DNA of 64,000 bases from Vombatus ursinus (Eukaryota > Chordata > Mammalia > Diprotodontia > Vombatidae), in contig NW_020954585.1 of assembly GCF_900497805.2 (NCBI RefSeq), positions 40,307,527-40,371,526 of the forward strand, written 5' to 3'. Below, one piece after another: positions 37,650-49,600 of this stretch. The notes under the pieces are model-generated. The model saw only the letters and a list, made by a program, of their open reading frames with translations, was not told where the DNA came from and searched no databases. The position numbers and the translations under genes are program-made. Position 1 is the stretch's first letter. Each line of letters begins with the position of its first letter.

Positions 37650-40600
37650 ATGTGTATGTATGTGTATGTGAGAGAGGGGGAGAGAGAGAGAGAGAGAGAA
37701 ACCGTTGTAAAAACTCCCTCCACTGATAAATTGGCAACCTATTGTTTTTTAAATACCAGTATTCTCCCAATTATGTTATATGGCTAAAAGTCATATCACA
37801 TCAGTCATATCAGAATCAAAATTGTGGGTGACTCAAAGAGACAAAGTGGAGTGGCACAATTAGATTGTAGCCTATTTCTAGCGGTGACTTGGTGTGTGGA
37901 CAGACATGTATGAACTTGAGGTGAAGCAGTCCTGTATTGAGAGTGAGGAAATAGTAGGTGGAGAATGGGAGTGTGTTTGACCAGTTACAATGAAATATAG
38001 TGCAAGGTCTTCTAGTGTGCTGGGACGTATGGGTGGTTTCTGATTTGCATCCAGAAGGGCATGCCCACATCAAAATTATGGTTTCATCAAATGATCAAAA
38101 TATAAGGATATTCCATGCTGGAATGAATCTTAGAAGAGGTGTTTGCGTTCTTAGAGGTAGGCTTTTTTTTTCCTCCCTTCTCTCCTTCTCCCTTCTTTCT
38201 CCCTCTCTTTCCGTATGCAAAAAATTCTAGTCTTCCAGTACGGTTGGAAAAAGGTAGAGATTTCAGGATGGTGAAGCCTAAGCTTAGAGTATAGTATTTG
38301 TGTGCTGTCGTAGTCAATAGTTAAGTGTTTGTAGATGAGGGTTAATTATATTGAGAGTCAGACTAGAGCCTGCGTCAAAGTTAAACCTTCACCTGATTCT
38401 TTCAGTTATCTTAAGTGCACAAATATTGTGCTACCAGATATTTCAGAACTTAAGGTTGGTACTTAAAAGAGTGTTTTTTTCTGCTTCTATATCGAGAGGT
38501 CTTCCCTTTTCTTCTTCAAGAGGTATCTGCAGGCCACCTGTGATTAATATCCCTATCACCTTCTGTATACCACAAAAAAGGGGAAATATTTATTTTACCC
38601 CTTATTTCCAGGGGCATCTAGCGCACAGTGGATTGAGTGCCAGGCCTGAAGTGAGGAAGACCTGAGTTCAAATGAGGCCTCAGATGCTAGCTGGGTGAAC
38701 CCTGGGCAAGTTATTTAACTCTGCCACAATTTCCTTATCTGTAAAATGAGCTGGAGAAGGAAATGGCAAACCACTTCAGTATCTTTGCCAAGAAAACTCT
38801 ATGGGGTCATGAAGAATTAAACATATGAATTCCAGGAAGGAATTCATCTGATCAATGAGTAGTGAAGTAACCTGCCTTTTATACTTTTCTGTATGAAGGT
38901 GACCAGCCCAGGGCCTGTAGCACCTGAAAATTCTGGCAGAGTCTAATGCCATAGGAATCTGTCTGCTATGTGGAATGAGAACAATCCTATCTGCTTCCTA
39001 AAGATTTATGTTATTTCAATATAGTAAATAGTAAATAAATAGTAAACAATAAATAGTAAATAAAACACTAAACAAAAGATGGGACTCTTTTCTCCTAGTT
39101 CAGGATGACTGCAGATGAATCATATCTTTTGGGATCATACTTTTCTTAAATCAGAAAACCTTAAAGGTTAGGTTAGTTTAATTCCTTTGCAACAGATCAA
39201 GACCACCACAAAAGGTCATTGTGACTGTTTTTTGTTTTTTTGGCCAGGTAGTGTGGGGTTAAATGACTTGCCCAGGGTCACACAGCTAGTAAATATCAAG
39301 TGTCTGAGGCCGGATATGAACTCAGGGTCCTCCTGATGCCAGGGCAGGTACACCACCTAGCTGCCCCAAAAGGTCTTTGTGGTACAGAGGATAGAGTGCT
39401 AGATTTGAGGTCAAATGACTTGTGTACAAATCCGTGTTCTGCCACTTGCTATCTGTGTGACCTTGGGCAAGTCACTTAACTTTGGACCAGCATCTGTAAA
39501 ATGAGGGAGCTAGATCAGATGGGGTCTCTGAGGTCTGGGAGCTCTGAATTCATGGTCCATCCTAGTAGCTTTAATTTAGTAACCTCAAACTCAAATAGAA
39601 ACAGGATCACTAAACCATATATGAAGATCCCCACCAGCCACATATTGACAAAGAAAACCACACATTAACATTATCTGTGTCCTATTGTATTTTTACTTTA
39701 CTAATCTTGTTTGAGATGTACTGGGTTTGGTTACATACAGGCTGGTGGCATATTTACACCTTTGGAGACAGTTTTACAATACAAAAGTCAGTCTGTCCCG
39801 TTTTGAAAGAACTTTGGGAAGATTTTGCAACTGCTTATAATTTTCCATTAAGTGATCTTTTGAGGTTTTTGAAGGGAAGGCAGTATTGATATACAAAGTG
39901 CCATATTTCCATTACTTATTCTCCAACAATTTGAAGAATACTATCACTCTTTTATGGGACTTCATAGTTTACAAATCACTTTTACATATATAGAATTTAA
40001 TTTGATCCTTGCTAAAATCCTGTTAAGTGGGTAGGGCATGAGTTCCCTTTTTATAGAGGAAGAAACTGAAACTTAGTCACTTGCCAGAGGCAAATGGATT
40101 GTAAATTATCAGTCTTCTGATGGTTAATTCAATGATATTGGCACTATACTATGCTGCCTGTATGAAGAAAATATGATGTAAAGATCATCAATAAATTACA
40201 CTTCTCAATATGAAGAATTTTAATTAAAAAATTTATCATATATTCAGTTGTTTTCATCTCTTTGTGACCCCATTTTGGTTTGCCATTTTCTTCAACTCTT
40301 TTTACAGATGAGGAAACTGAGGCAAAAAGGATTAAGTGACTTGCCTAAGGTGACACAGTTAATCAGGGTCTGAGGCCAGATTAGAACTCAGGAAAATGAG
40401 TCTTCCTGACTCCAAGCCTGGCACTTTATCCATTACACCACCTACCTGCCCATTTATTATAGAAGTCCCCTTTTATCCCATTTTTCCTTTAACACCCTCC
40501 TCCCCCAACATTTTCTTTTGCTTTGTTTCATATTCTCTTGACTTTCATCTTGTTTTTGAGAATGAAAAATGTTAAAACTGGAAGCTTTATTTTTTTAATG

Positions 40601-43600
40601 TGTCATTTACAGATAATGTTCAGCATTAACCACTGGTTAATTAACCTAGTAGGTTACTGTTCAGTTCTTTTTTTTTTTTAAATATCCTTAAAACCTCACC
40701 CTCTTTTCAAATGTGAACAGTTTAGAGAAAGAGTTCTTAATGTTTTTTTGTGTAAGGGACCCCTTCTTAGGACAGTGTTTTTAAATGCAGAAAATAAAAT
40801 ATATAGGGTCACAAAGGAAACCAATTATATTGAAATGGTTATCAAAATATGTATTTTAAAAATATTCATGGACCTTGAGTTAAGAATCCCTGGTTTAGAG
40901 TGAATGACCAAAGACTCAATCACAGAATTTCAGTGCAGTCTCAAGTGAGTTAGTTTCTGTTGAATGTCAGCCAGCTCTTCAAATTCAAGTTGGAGATTTC
41001 TTTAATTGTTGAGCATTAGTTGTAACACACGTCTCTGAATTACTGATAAGGTAACTGTGAAGTGATTAGTACTCTGAATGTTTTTTACTTGACTTGCTCC
41101 CAAGAAAAATTTTCTTTTTTATAACTTCTTTTGGGAAAGTTTGAAGTGGTGCAGATGGCTTACTCTCAGGGCTTGAAGGAAGCATCAGGTCAGCAGAAAA
41201 ATGTTCTCCTGACCCCTTCTCTTTGTTGTGAGCTGTTTCCTTTTTCTATGTTGTGTGGGTGTGTATTTAAAAAAGCAAACAAACATAGGCTTGGTGAAAG
41301 TTTCACATTTCTTCAGGTCTACCAAACTTAATACTGTTGAGTAGGAGGAGCCATTTGGCATTAGAAATCACACACAAAAAGCAAATTGAGATGTCTGGAT
41401 AGAAGAGCTTGCTCTTGGGATATTTGGAAATCTGTGAATATAAAAATGCCTTTAACAGTCAGACTTTTATATCTGTTGTGAAATAAGTGACTTAAAGAAT
41501 AACTTTTTTTACCTTTCTAGAGATGTTGCTGAAGCCAGAACATTTTAGATTTTGTAATTTGTTCATTTTTAGGAGATTGTTTTTTTAAAACACTTTACTA
41601 ACTAGCACATTACTGAGGTAGCATGGCATCGTGATTAGAGAACCTTCCTTGAAGCCAGGAAGAAGTGAGTTTAAGGCAGGGGTGGGGAGCCTGCGCCCTT
41701 GAGACCACATGTGGCCTTCTAGGTCTTTGGGTGCCACCTTTTGACTGAGTCCAAGCTTTACAGAATGAATCCTTTTATTAAGGGGATTTGTTCTATGAAG
41801 TTTAGATTCAGTCCAGAACTGCACTTGAGGACCTAGAGGGCCACATGTGGCCTCAAGGCCCCAGGTTCCCCACCCCTGGTTTAAGTACTGCCTGTGACAC
41901 ATGCTGTCTGTGTGACCTTGGACAAGTTACTTAACCTCTCAGTGCTCTATGTAACTTTTTAAGATAGGAATTCTTTTTGTCATAGAGCATTTTGGAAGTC
42001 TAGAGAAACCAATAGATTTCTCAGAATAGTGTTTTATTTGTTTGTTTGTTTGTTTTTGAGGCAATAAGGTTGAGTGACCTGCCCAGGGTTCACACAACTA
42101 GTAAGTGTCTGAGGCCAGATTTAAACTCGGATCCTCCTGACTCCAGGGACTGATGCTTTATCTACTGTGCCACCTAGCTGCCCCAAAATAATCATTTTAA
42201 ATGCATAAAATAAAATATATAGGATTACAGGGAAAACCAAAGGTTAGTAAAGGTAATTTAAATTTTTTAATATTTAATATTTAATTCCCCCAGTTTACAT
42301 GTTAAAACAGTTTTAGCATTCATTTTTTAAAATTTTGAGTTCCAAATTCTTTTTTTCCCTTCCGACCCTCTCATTGAGAAGACAAGCAATTTGATATGGG
42401 TTATATATGTATAGTCATGCAAAACATTTAGTGACAATAAAGATGTAATTTTTTTCCCCATCCAAGTTCACAACCTACCGAAATCCATCCATAGATCCCA
42501 GGTTAAGTACTCCTGATCTAAGACTATTAGTTTGCAGAGCCGCTAAACTTCTTTCATGAGGGAAATCTGCCAAATCTGGGAGTTCCTTATACCAAAGAAA
42601 TCGTAAGTCCAACCTTATCCTTACTAGAACATTCTAGCCACCCATTGTCTAAGGATGGAATAGTAGCAGAAAAGGGGAAAAATGGATAAAATTCCAATTT
42701 TTTTCAGTCTTCCAGTTAATTTTTGTTCGTGTTTCCAATAAGATCATTGTGATAGCCTGATTATAGCTGTATCATTCCTTCTCCCTGACGTATGCGAGGA
42801 TTTTTTGTTTTTAGCCCATTTGAAAATATTGACCTTGTGTGTCTGCGGAGAAGGGTCAGTACCAGGAAGGTTTGTACCTGGCATAAATTCAAGAATGCCC
42901 AGTCATCACCCTAATCACAGGCATAACTTCCTAATATTAGCAAATATTGGGCCAGATGTGATAATAAGACCACAGGATCATAGCTCTCCAGAGCAGGAGG
43001 AGACTTTAGAGATTGTCCAGTCCAGGGGTTCTTAATTAACCTTAGGCCCATGGGTGGATTTGATGGGGCTCCATGATCTTTGATGGCAAAAAAAAAATTA
43101 CATCTTTATTTCCGGTAATCTCTAACTGAAATTTAGCGTTTCTTTTCAGGCAGTTAGGATTAAGTGACTTGCCCAGGGTCACACAGCTGTTAAGTGTCAA
43201 CTGTTGGATCTGAGGTCGGATTTGAACTCACGTCCTCCTGACTTCAGGGCTCCTGCTTTATCCACTGAGCCACCTGGCTGCCCTTCGCATTTCTTTCAAT
43301 TATAAACTACTTTCAATTACAAACAGTAGTGTTTGTAGTCACTGAGAGTTCCGTATCTTGTTAGCATTGTCGTAGGTATCTGAAAATGTTGTTTGTACCT
43401 ATCACTACTTTGAAATTACTGCAGTTATTAGAATTGCCACTAGGTAGCATGTGATCCTATGTACTGACGTATTTTAGTACAATTAATTTCCTTGTAATTC
43501 TATTTTTTTAATTCATTTAAAAATCTTATTTAGAGGAGCCTATAGACTTCACTAGACAGCCAGAGGGAGACACTTATACAAAAAAGGTTAAGAACTCTTG

Positions 43601-46600
43601 ATCTAATCTAATACCCTCATTTTCTAGATTGGGAAACTGAGACCCAGAGAGCCTTACAGGTAGTAAGGGATAGAGACAGGATTTCAAGAACGTGCTAAGT
43701 CATGGTAGGGTGGTTTTAAAATAACTTCACAAAAAATAGGATGCTGTAGAAATTCTTGTCTCTCAAAGTCTCCCAGAACAGTATGGATTACTTGAGAGAA
43801 TTAGTTGAAATAAAAATAGAAACATATATTTTTAATTTTTTTAAATTTTTTTTGGGGGGGGCAATTGGGGTTAAGTGACTTGCTCAGGGTCACACAGCTA
43901 GTAAGTGTCAAGTGTTTGGTCTAGAGGCCGGATTTGAACTCAGGCCCTCCTGACTCCAGGGCTGGTGCTCTATCCACTGTCCCACCTAGCTGCCCTGAAA
44001 CATATATTTTTTAAATGGCTAGGTCAAAAAACTACAATTGTAGTTTTTGTGAACAAGGAAATGTGATATATGTGTGTGTTGCTTTATTGAAATTTTTAGC
44101 TAATCATACTGTTATAGCCAGGTGAATTTGGTGGGGAGTATATAACAAGAACAGAAAACCTCAAGACCATAATTATATCATTAAAAAAAAAACATGTCAT
44201 TGAAGAAATTTCTTTAAAGTTTCCCCTATCCTATTCTCTCCTCCTTCTTAAAAATTTTTGGGGGCTTGTGGGTAACTATTTGACAATTGGATTTGAAATC
44301 AGAGGGCCTGGATTCAAATACTGGGGGCAGCTTTGTGGCATAGTGAATAGAGTCCCAGGCCTAGAGTCAGGAAGCCTCATCTTGCTGAGTTCAAATCTAA
44401 CCTCACACACTTTCTAGCTGTGTGGCCCTGGGCAAGTCACTTAGCCCTATTTGCCTCAGTTTCCTCATTTGTAAAATGAGCTAGAGAAGGAAATGGCAAA
44501 CCACTCCAGTATCTTTGCCAAGAAAACCCCAAATGGGGTCACAGAGAGTTGGACGTGACTGAAACGACCGAACAAGAATGACAAATTACTGACTAACCTA
44601 ACCGGTTTGCCGTTTTGGGCCTCAAGTTCCTCATTTGTACAATGAGGGAGCTGGACTAGATTAATTATCTGGTCCCTTCCGGCTTTGAAGCCTGTTTGCT
44701 ATGACTCACCTCATTCATCTTCTATCTAATTTAATATACAGGATCTTCTACTCTCCGTCAGTCAGAAGATCACAGTTATGACTGGAAGGATGATGGTGCC
44801 GTTGACAATAATGGGAAAGATGAGAAGTGAGTGTTTGGGGAAAGATAATGAGATTTAGGGCTAGAAAGTATCTTAAGAGTTCATTGAGTCTTACTTTCTC
44901 ATTTTATTGTTATTTAGTCATTTCAGTCATGTCCAACTTTCTGTGAGCCCACTTGGGTTTTTTTTTATCTAAAGGTACTGGAGTGGTTTGCCATTTCCTT
45001 CTTTAATTTATTTTACAGAGGAGGAAACTGAGGCAAACAGGGTCAAGTGACTTGCCCAGGGTCATGCAGTAAGTGTCTGAAGCTGGATTTGAACTCAGGT
45101 CTTCCTGACTGTAGGCCCAGTGCTCTATCCACTGTGCTACCTCGCTACCAAGAGTCATCAAGTGACTTGTCCAGGGTCTCACCATCAGTAAATGTCTGAA
45201 GCAAGATTCATACTCCGGTCTTCTTAATTCTCTGCTGTATCCGCTACACCACCCAATCAGTCAACAGGCATTTATCATGTCTACCATGTAACAAAATGAA
45301 ACAGTATTCACGTCAAGAAACTTAGATTCAAACCAGGGAAATGGCAGGAGCATATATAAGCATATCTAAAGCACACACAAAGTAGAAACAAAATACCCTT
45401 GGAGGATAAGGCCCTAGCATCCAGGGAGGGCCATGAATGACCTCAGGTAGAAGGCACTTGATCTCAGTCAGGAAGGAAACTGGAGACTTTAAGAGGCAGA
45501 GATGCTAAGGGAGAGAGGCCCAGGCACTGAATGAAGCCAGTGCTAAGGCACAGAGATGGAGTGTTGTGTATGAGGAACAGTAAGTACTCCAGTATGGCTG
45601 GAGATTGTGAGGAGCAAAACAATAGGTAAGAAAACTGGAGGAGGATCAGGGCTTAAAGAGCTTTAAATACCAAACCAAGGAGTTTATATTTGAGCCTGAA
45701 TGTAATGCTTTAGGAAAATCACTTTGGCTGCTGTGTGGAGGCTGGATTGGAATGGGGAGAGACTTGATGCAGGGACATCAAATAGGAATCTAATATAAGA
45801 GGTGATAAAAGCCTGAACCACAGCAGTGACTGTGTGAGTGGAGAGACAGGGACATATTTAAGAGATGTGGAAAAAATGGCAACAAAATTTGGCAGTTTAT
45901 TGGCTGTGTGGGATGAGTGAGTGTGAGGAGTCAGGGGTGATACCCTACTCCTGAACTTGAGTGACTAAGAGAACAATGGTGTCCTTGACAGTAATGGGGA
46001 GGTTCAGAAGAAGGTGAGTTTGAGAGGAAAGATAATGAGTTGTATTTTGGGTGCATTTGAGTATGAGGTGCCTGTAGAACATCCAGTTTGAAATATGGAC
46101 AGTTGGTATGGGTTTGTAGTTAAGCCTTCTAGGTCCTTTGGTGCAGTCTTTTGACTGAGTCCAAGTTTTACATAACAAATCCATTTTATTAAGGGGATTT
46201 GTTCTGTGAAGTTTGGACTCAGTCACAGGGCTGCACTTGAGGACCTAGAAGGCCACGTGTGGCCTCAAGGCCTCAAGTTCTCCACCCCTGAGCTAAGGAG
46301 AATGACTAGGCCTGGATACATAGATCTGCAAGTCATCTACATGGAGATGATCACTAAAGCCACAGAAACTGAGGAGACTACTGAGAGAAAAAAGAGAAGG
46401 GCCGAGGACGGAGCCTTGGGGGAAACCCAGGATTAGTGGGAGTGTCATGGATGAAAAATGAGTAAAAGAGACTGAAGAATGGCCAAACAGGTAGAGAGAA
46501 CCAATGTCAAGCAAGGTCACAAAACAGTCCATGGGAGAGAGTATCCAAGACCAGAAGGTGATCAGCAGTGTCAAATACTTCAGAGAGGTCAAGAAGATAG

Positions 46601-49600
46601 GAGGATCAAGAAAAGACCATTAGATTTGATTCTATCAGAAGAAGCAGTACAAGGACACTCTCAAGGTCTCTCAAAAAAAAACAAAAAAGAAAAGGATCTA
46701 TTTGTACAAAAATATTTATAACACCTCTTTTTGTGGTGGCTAAGAATTGTAAATCAAAGGGATTCTCATCAATTGGGGAATGGCTGAACAAGCTGTGGTA
46801 TATGATTGTAATGGAATATTATTGTGCTATAAGACATGACAAGCAGGATGATTTCAGAACAACTTGTAAAGATTTACATGAACCTGATGCAAAGTGAAAT
46901 AAGCAGAAACAGAAGAACGTTGTACACAGTAACAGCAATATTGTACGATGAATAACTGTGAATGACTTAGCTATTCTCAGCAATACAATAATCTGAGACA
47001 ATTCCAAAGGACCAATGATGAAGCACACTATCTGCCTCCAGAGGAAGAACTGATTATCTGAATACAGATTGAAGTATGCTGTTTTTTTACTTTCTTTCAT
47101 TCTTTTTTTTTTCCCTGAGTCTTCTTGTACAAAATGGCTACTATGGAAATGTTTAACATGATTGCACATGTATAACCTATATCTGATTGCTTGCCATCTC
47201 AGGGAGGGGGGAGGGGAAGGAGGGTTAGAATTTAGAACTTAAAACTTTAAAAAATGTTAAAAATTGTTTTAACATGTAATTGGGGGAAAATATTAAGTAT
47301 TAGGAACTTCCGTATTGATTGTGAGAAATGGGAGCCGATGGCACAGGACCAATCCAGCATTTCATGCCTGCATCAAAAAAGGTGCTGTACTCCATGAGCA
47401 AAGCAGAATTGCAGTACCACAAAGGAAACGTGAACTGTGCAAATCCAGAGACGTCTCCATCCCAAGTGTTATAACGGACTACTTATGCCCAACCTGTGGT
47501 TCAGCCTTCCAAACTCTTATTGGACTGATCAACCACAGCCAAACACACTGTACCCTGACCCCAGCATTGTGATGTCATCGGTCCTCTTTAAAAACAAAGT
47601 GGGGGGAAGGTGGGTAGTTGGGATGGTGGGGGCAGGGAGAGGGAGTGTGGGAGCGAACTTCAGAAGGATTACAGTCTGTTTCTGGTCAAGGGAATACCTG
47701 CACCAACAAAAAATATTTGGAGTATTTAAGAGTGATTATCCCTAAGTGAGCTCTTGCTTAGTCTCTGCCCTCCTTACTCATTCAGTCTGCACCTACGTGG
47801 TACAACTTCTTAGCAATGCTAGTTTCTCTTCCAGTTATCTTTTCTTCATTTTCACTTTCTTCTGTAAGACTTGAGAGTCATAGTTAAAAAAAAAAAAAGA
47901 GAACTACTAATTTGAGGCCATTAAGTCATTGTATGGCATTTAGCATTCTTTTCATAGTGCTACCAAACATACTCACCTACAAAATTGGGTATTCTGTTTA
48001 TTAGGCAGGTAAGGGTGGTCGCTGTTTGAGACGTTCAGAGGTACCATAATTTTCCATTTGTAATGATAGGTCATAGCAAAATGTATTTATTTTAGATTTA
48101 CCCTAATAATGATAAAAACCAATCCAAATCATTGTTTTAAATGCTAAAGGTTTGTTTTGTTTGCTTAAAAGTTGTTTGAAGTGTAAGTAGCTTGTGGTAA
48201 AGTAAAAGTTAAGCTGGCAGGTTGTCAGTACCTTTACAAAGATGACCTCTACTGAAAATGAAGGTTGAGTATCTGGTGAGGGAGAGCAAACATTTAGTTT
48301 TATCAAAACAGGAAAAAAAAAGAAAAAAGAAAAAAACAACTAAGCTCTGAAATGATAGGGATGTATGTTGCAAACTTTCTCTGGTCTTCCGTACCTAGAG
48401 AAGGGTGAACTAGGTCTTTTGTGCACCAATCTCAACTTTTTTCTAAGCTGAAAGAGGGAAAGACTGAGTTGGAGGCATATCAATTAGGTCATTCACATCA
48501 TAACAAATAATTCTTATTTTAATAGTGCTTTGTATAAAGCATTTTCATATATTATTTCCCAACATGTATTGAATACTTAGTATATTCAAAGTAGTGTTAC
48601 TGCTTTGGAAGAAAAATCCAGTATGATTATTCAAGGTTTCTCTTTGAAGCAGTAAAAGGAAAGATTAGACAGCATAATATTTAAAGGTTCCCAGAAAGAA
48701 GTATCAAGTTGCCCTTGAGTGTTTCTTTATATCTTTTTGATTTTATGAAAAGAGAGAGAGAGAGAGACAGAGAGAAACAGAGAGAGGACTTATTAAAAGC
48801 ACCTAGTATAGGCAAGTCCATTGTGCTTGATGCTAGGGATGCAGAGATGGAGAAGACATCTGAGACAGGATTCCTTTATCCCTTTGCTCAAAAGCTTAGT
48901 ACAAGACATAAGATGGAGCACAGCTAATTACAATGTGAATTAGAATGTAATCAACTCAAGAGGTCCACCCTGAAGAAATCACTAATTTTTTGAAATTGAA
49001 CTATGTTTGAAAGGTGTAAACCAAGGAAAATGAGAAACCTGAAGAGGGGGGAGAGATAAGAGATTGTGTGTAGCTGAGAAGGATTAAGGAAGACTTCATG
49101 GAAGAGGTTGGACCTGGGTTCCAAATTTTACTTACTATCTCTGTGACTTTGGTCAGGTCACTTTATCCAGGGCTTCTTAAACTTTTTCCACTGGCGACCC
49201 CTTTTTGAGTTTTGGCTTTTGTTGGTGTGGCCTGAGGGCATGCACGGTGCAAAGTGCTCATGCTTTGTGTTCAGAGGCAAGGTTGCAGTGAAATTGCATG
49301 ATGCAGCATGGGCAGGCGCTACCAGAAACACCTTGAAATCATTATGCATTTGATTTTTAATTAATTTTTGGTTGTTGTATGTTCAGAAACCTTACAGTTT
49401 AAGAAGCACTGATCTAGGCCTCAGTATCCTTATTTGTAAAATAGCAATGGAATAGGTCAGAGGTTGGCAAAGTATAACCCATGGGCTAGATCTGACCCAC
49501 CACTTGTTTTTGTGCAGCAGCAGAGCTAAGAATGGTTTTTACATTTTAAAATACAATAAAACTTTAATATAAATTTCATTTACTTAAAAATTTAAAAATA

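Larger units (their letters stand above)
41964..42515. mobile_element. hAT-type miniature element split by a SINE and an L1 fragment
   Basis: The parts match the 40728-40892 family: a diverged left end, the interior AATGCATAAAATAAAATATA at about 42200, and the right end CAGGTTAAGTACTCCTG. It is interrupted by an antisense SINE (about 42037-42184) and by a short antisense L1 3' end (about 42262-42446). Confidence 0.6.
42965..43700 (-). mobile_element. MIR-like repeat, antisense, split by a hAT element
   Basis: CACAGGATCATAGCTCTCCA up to 43022, then CTAATACCCTCATTTTCTAG from 43608. Confidence 0.6.

Noticed and set aside
46293-46592. A 99-codon minus-strand frame as a host gene
   Set aside because: It carries the L2 reverse-transcriptase motifs and lies in a long antisense L2.
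47437-47745. A zinc-finger host gene
   Set aside because: The Cys/His pattern lies in a retrotransposon tail with a truncated and broken frame.
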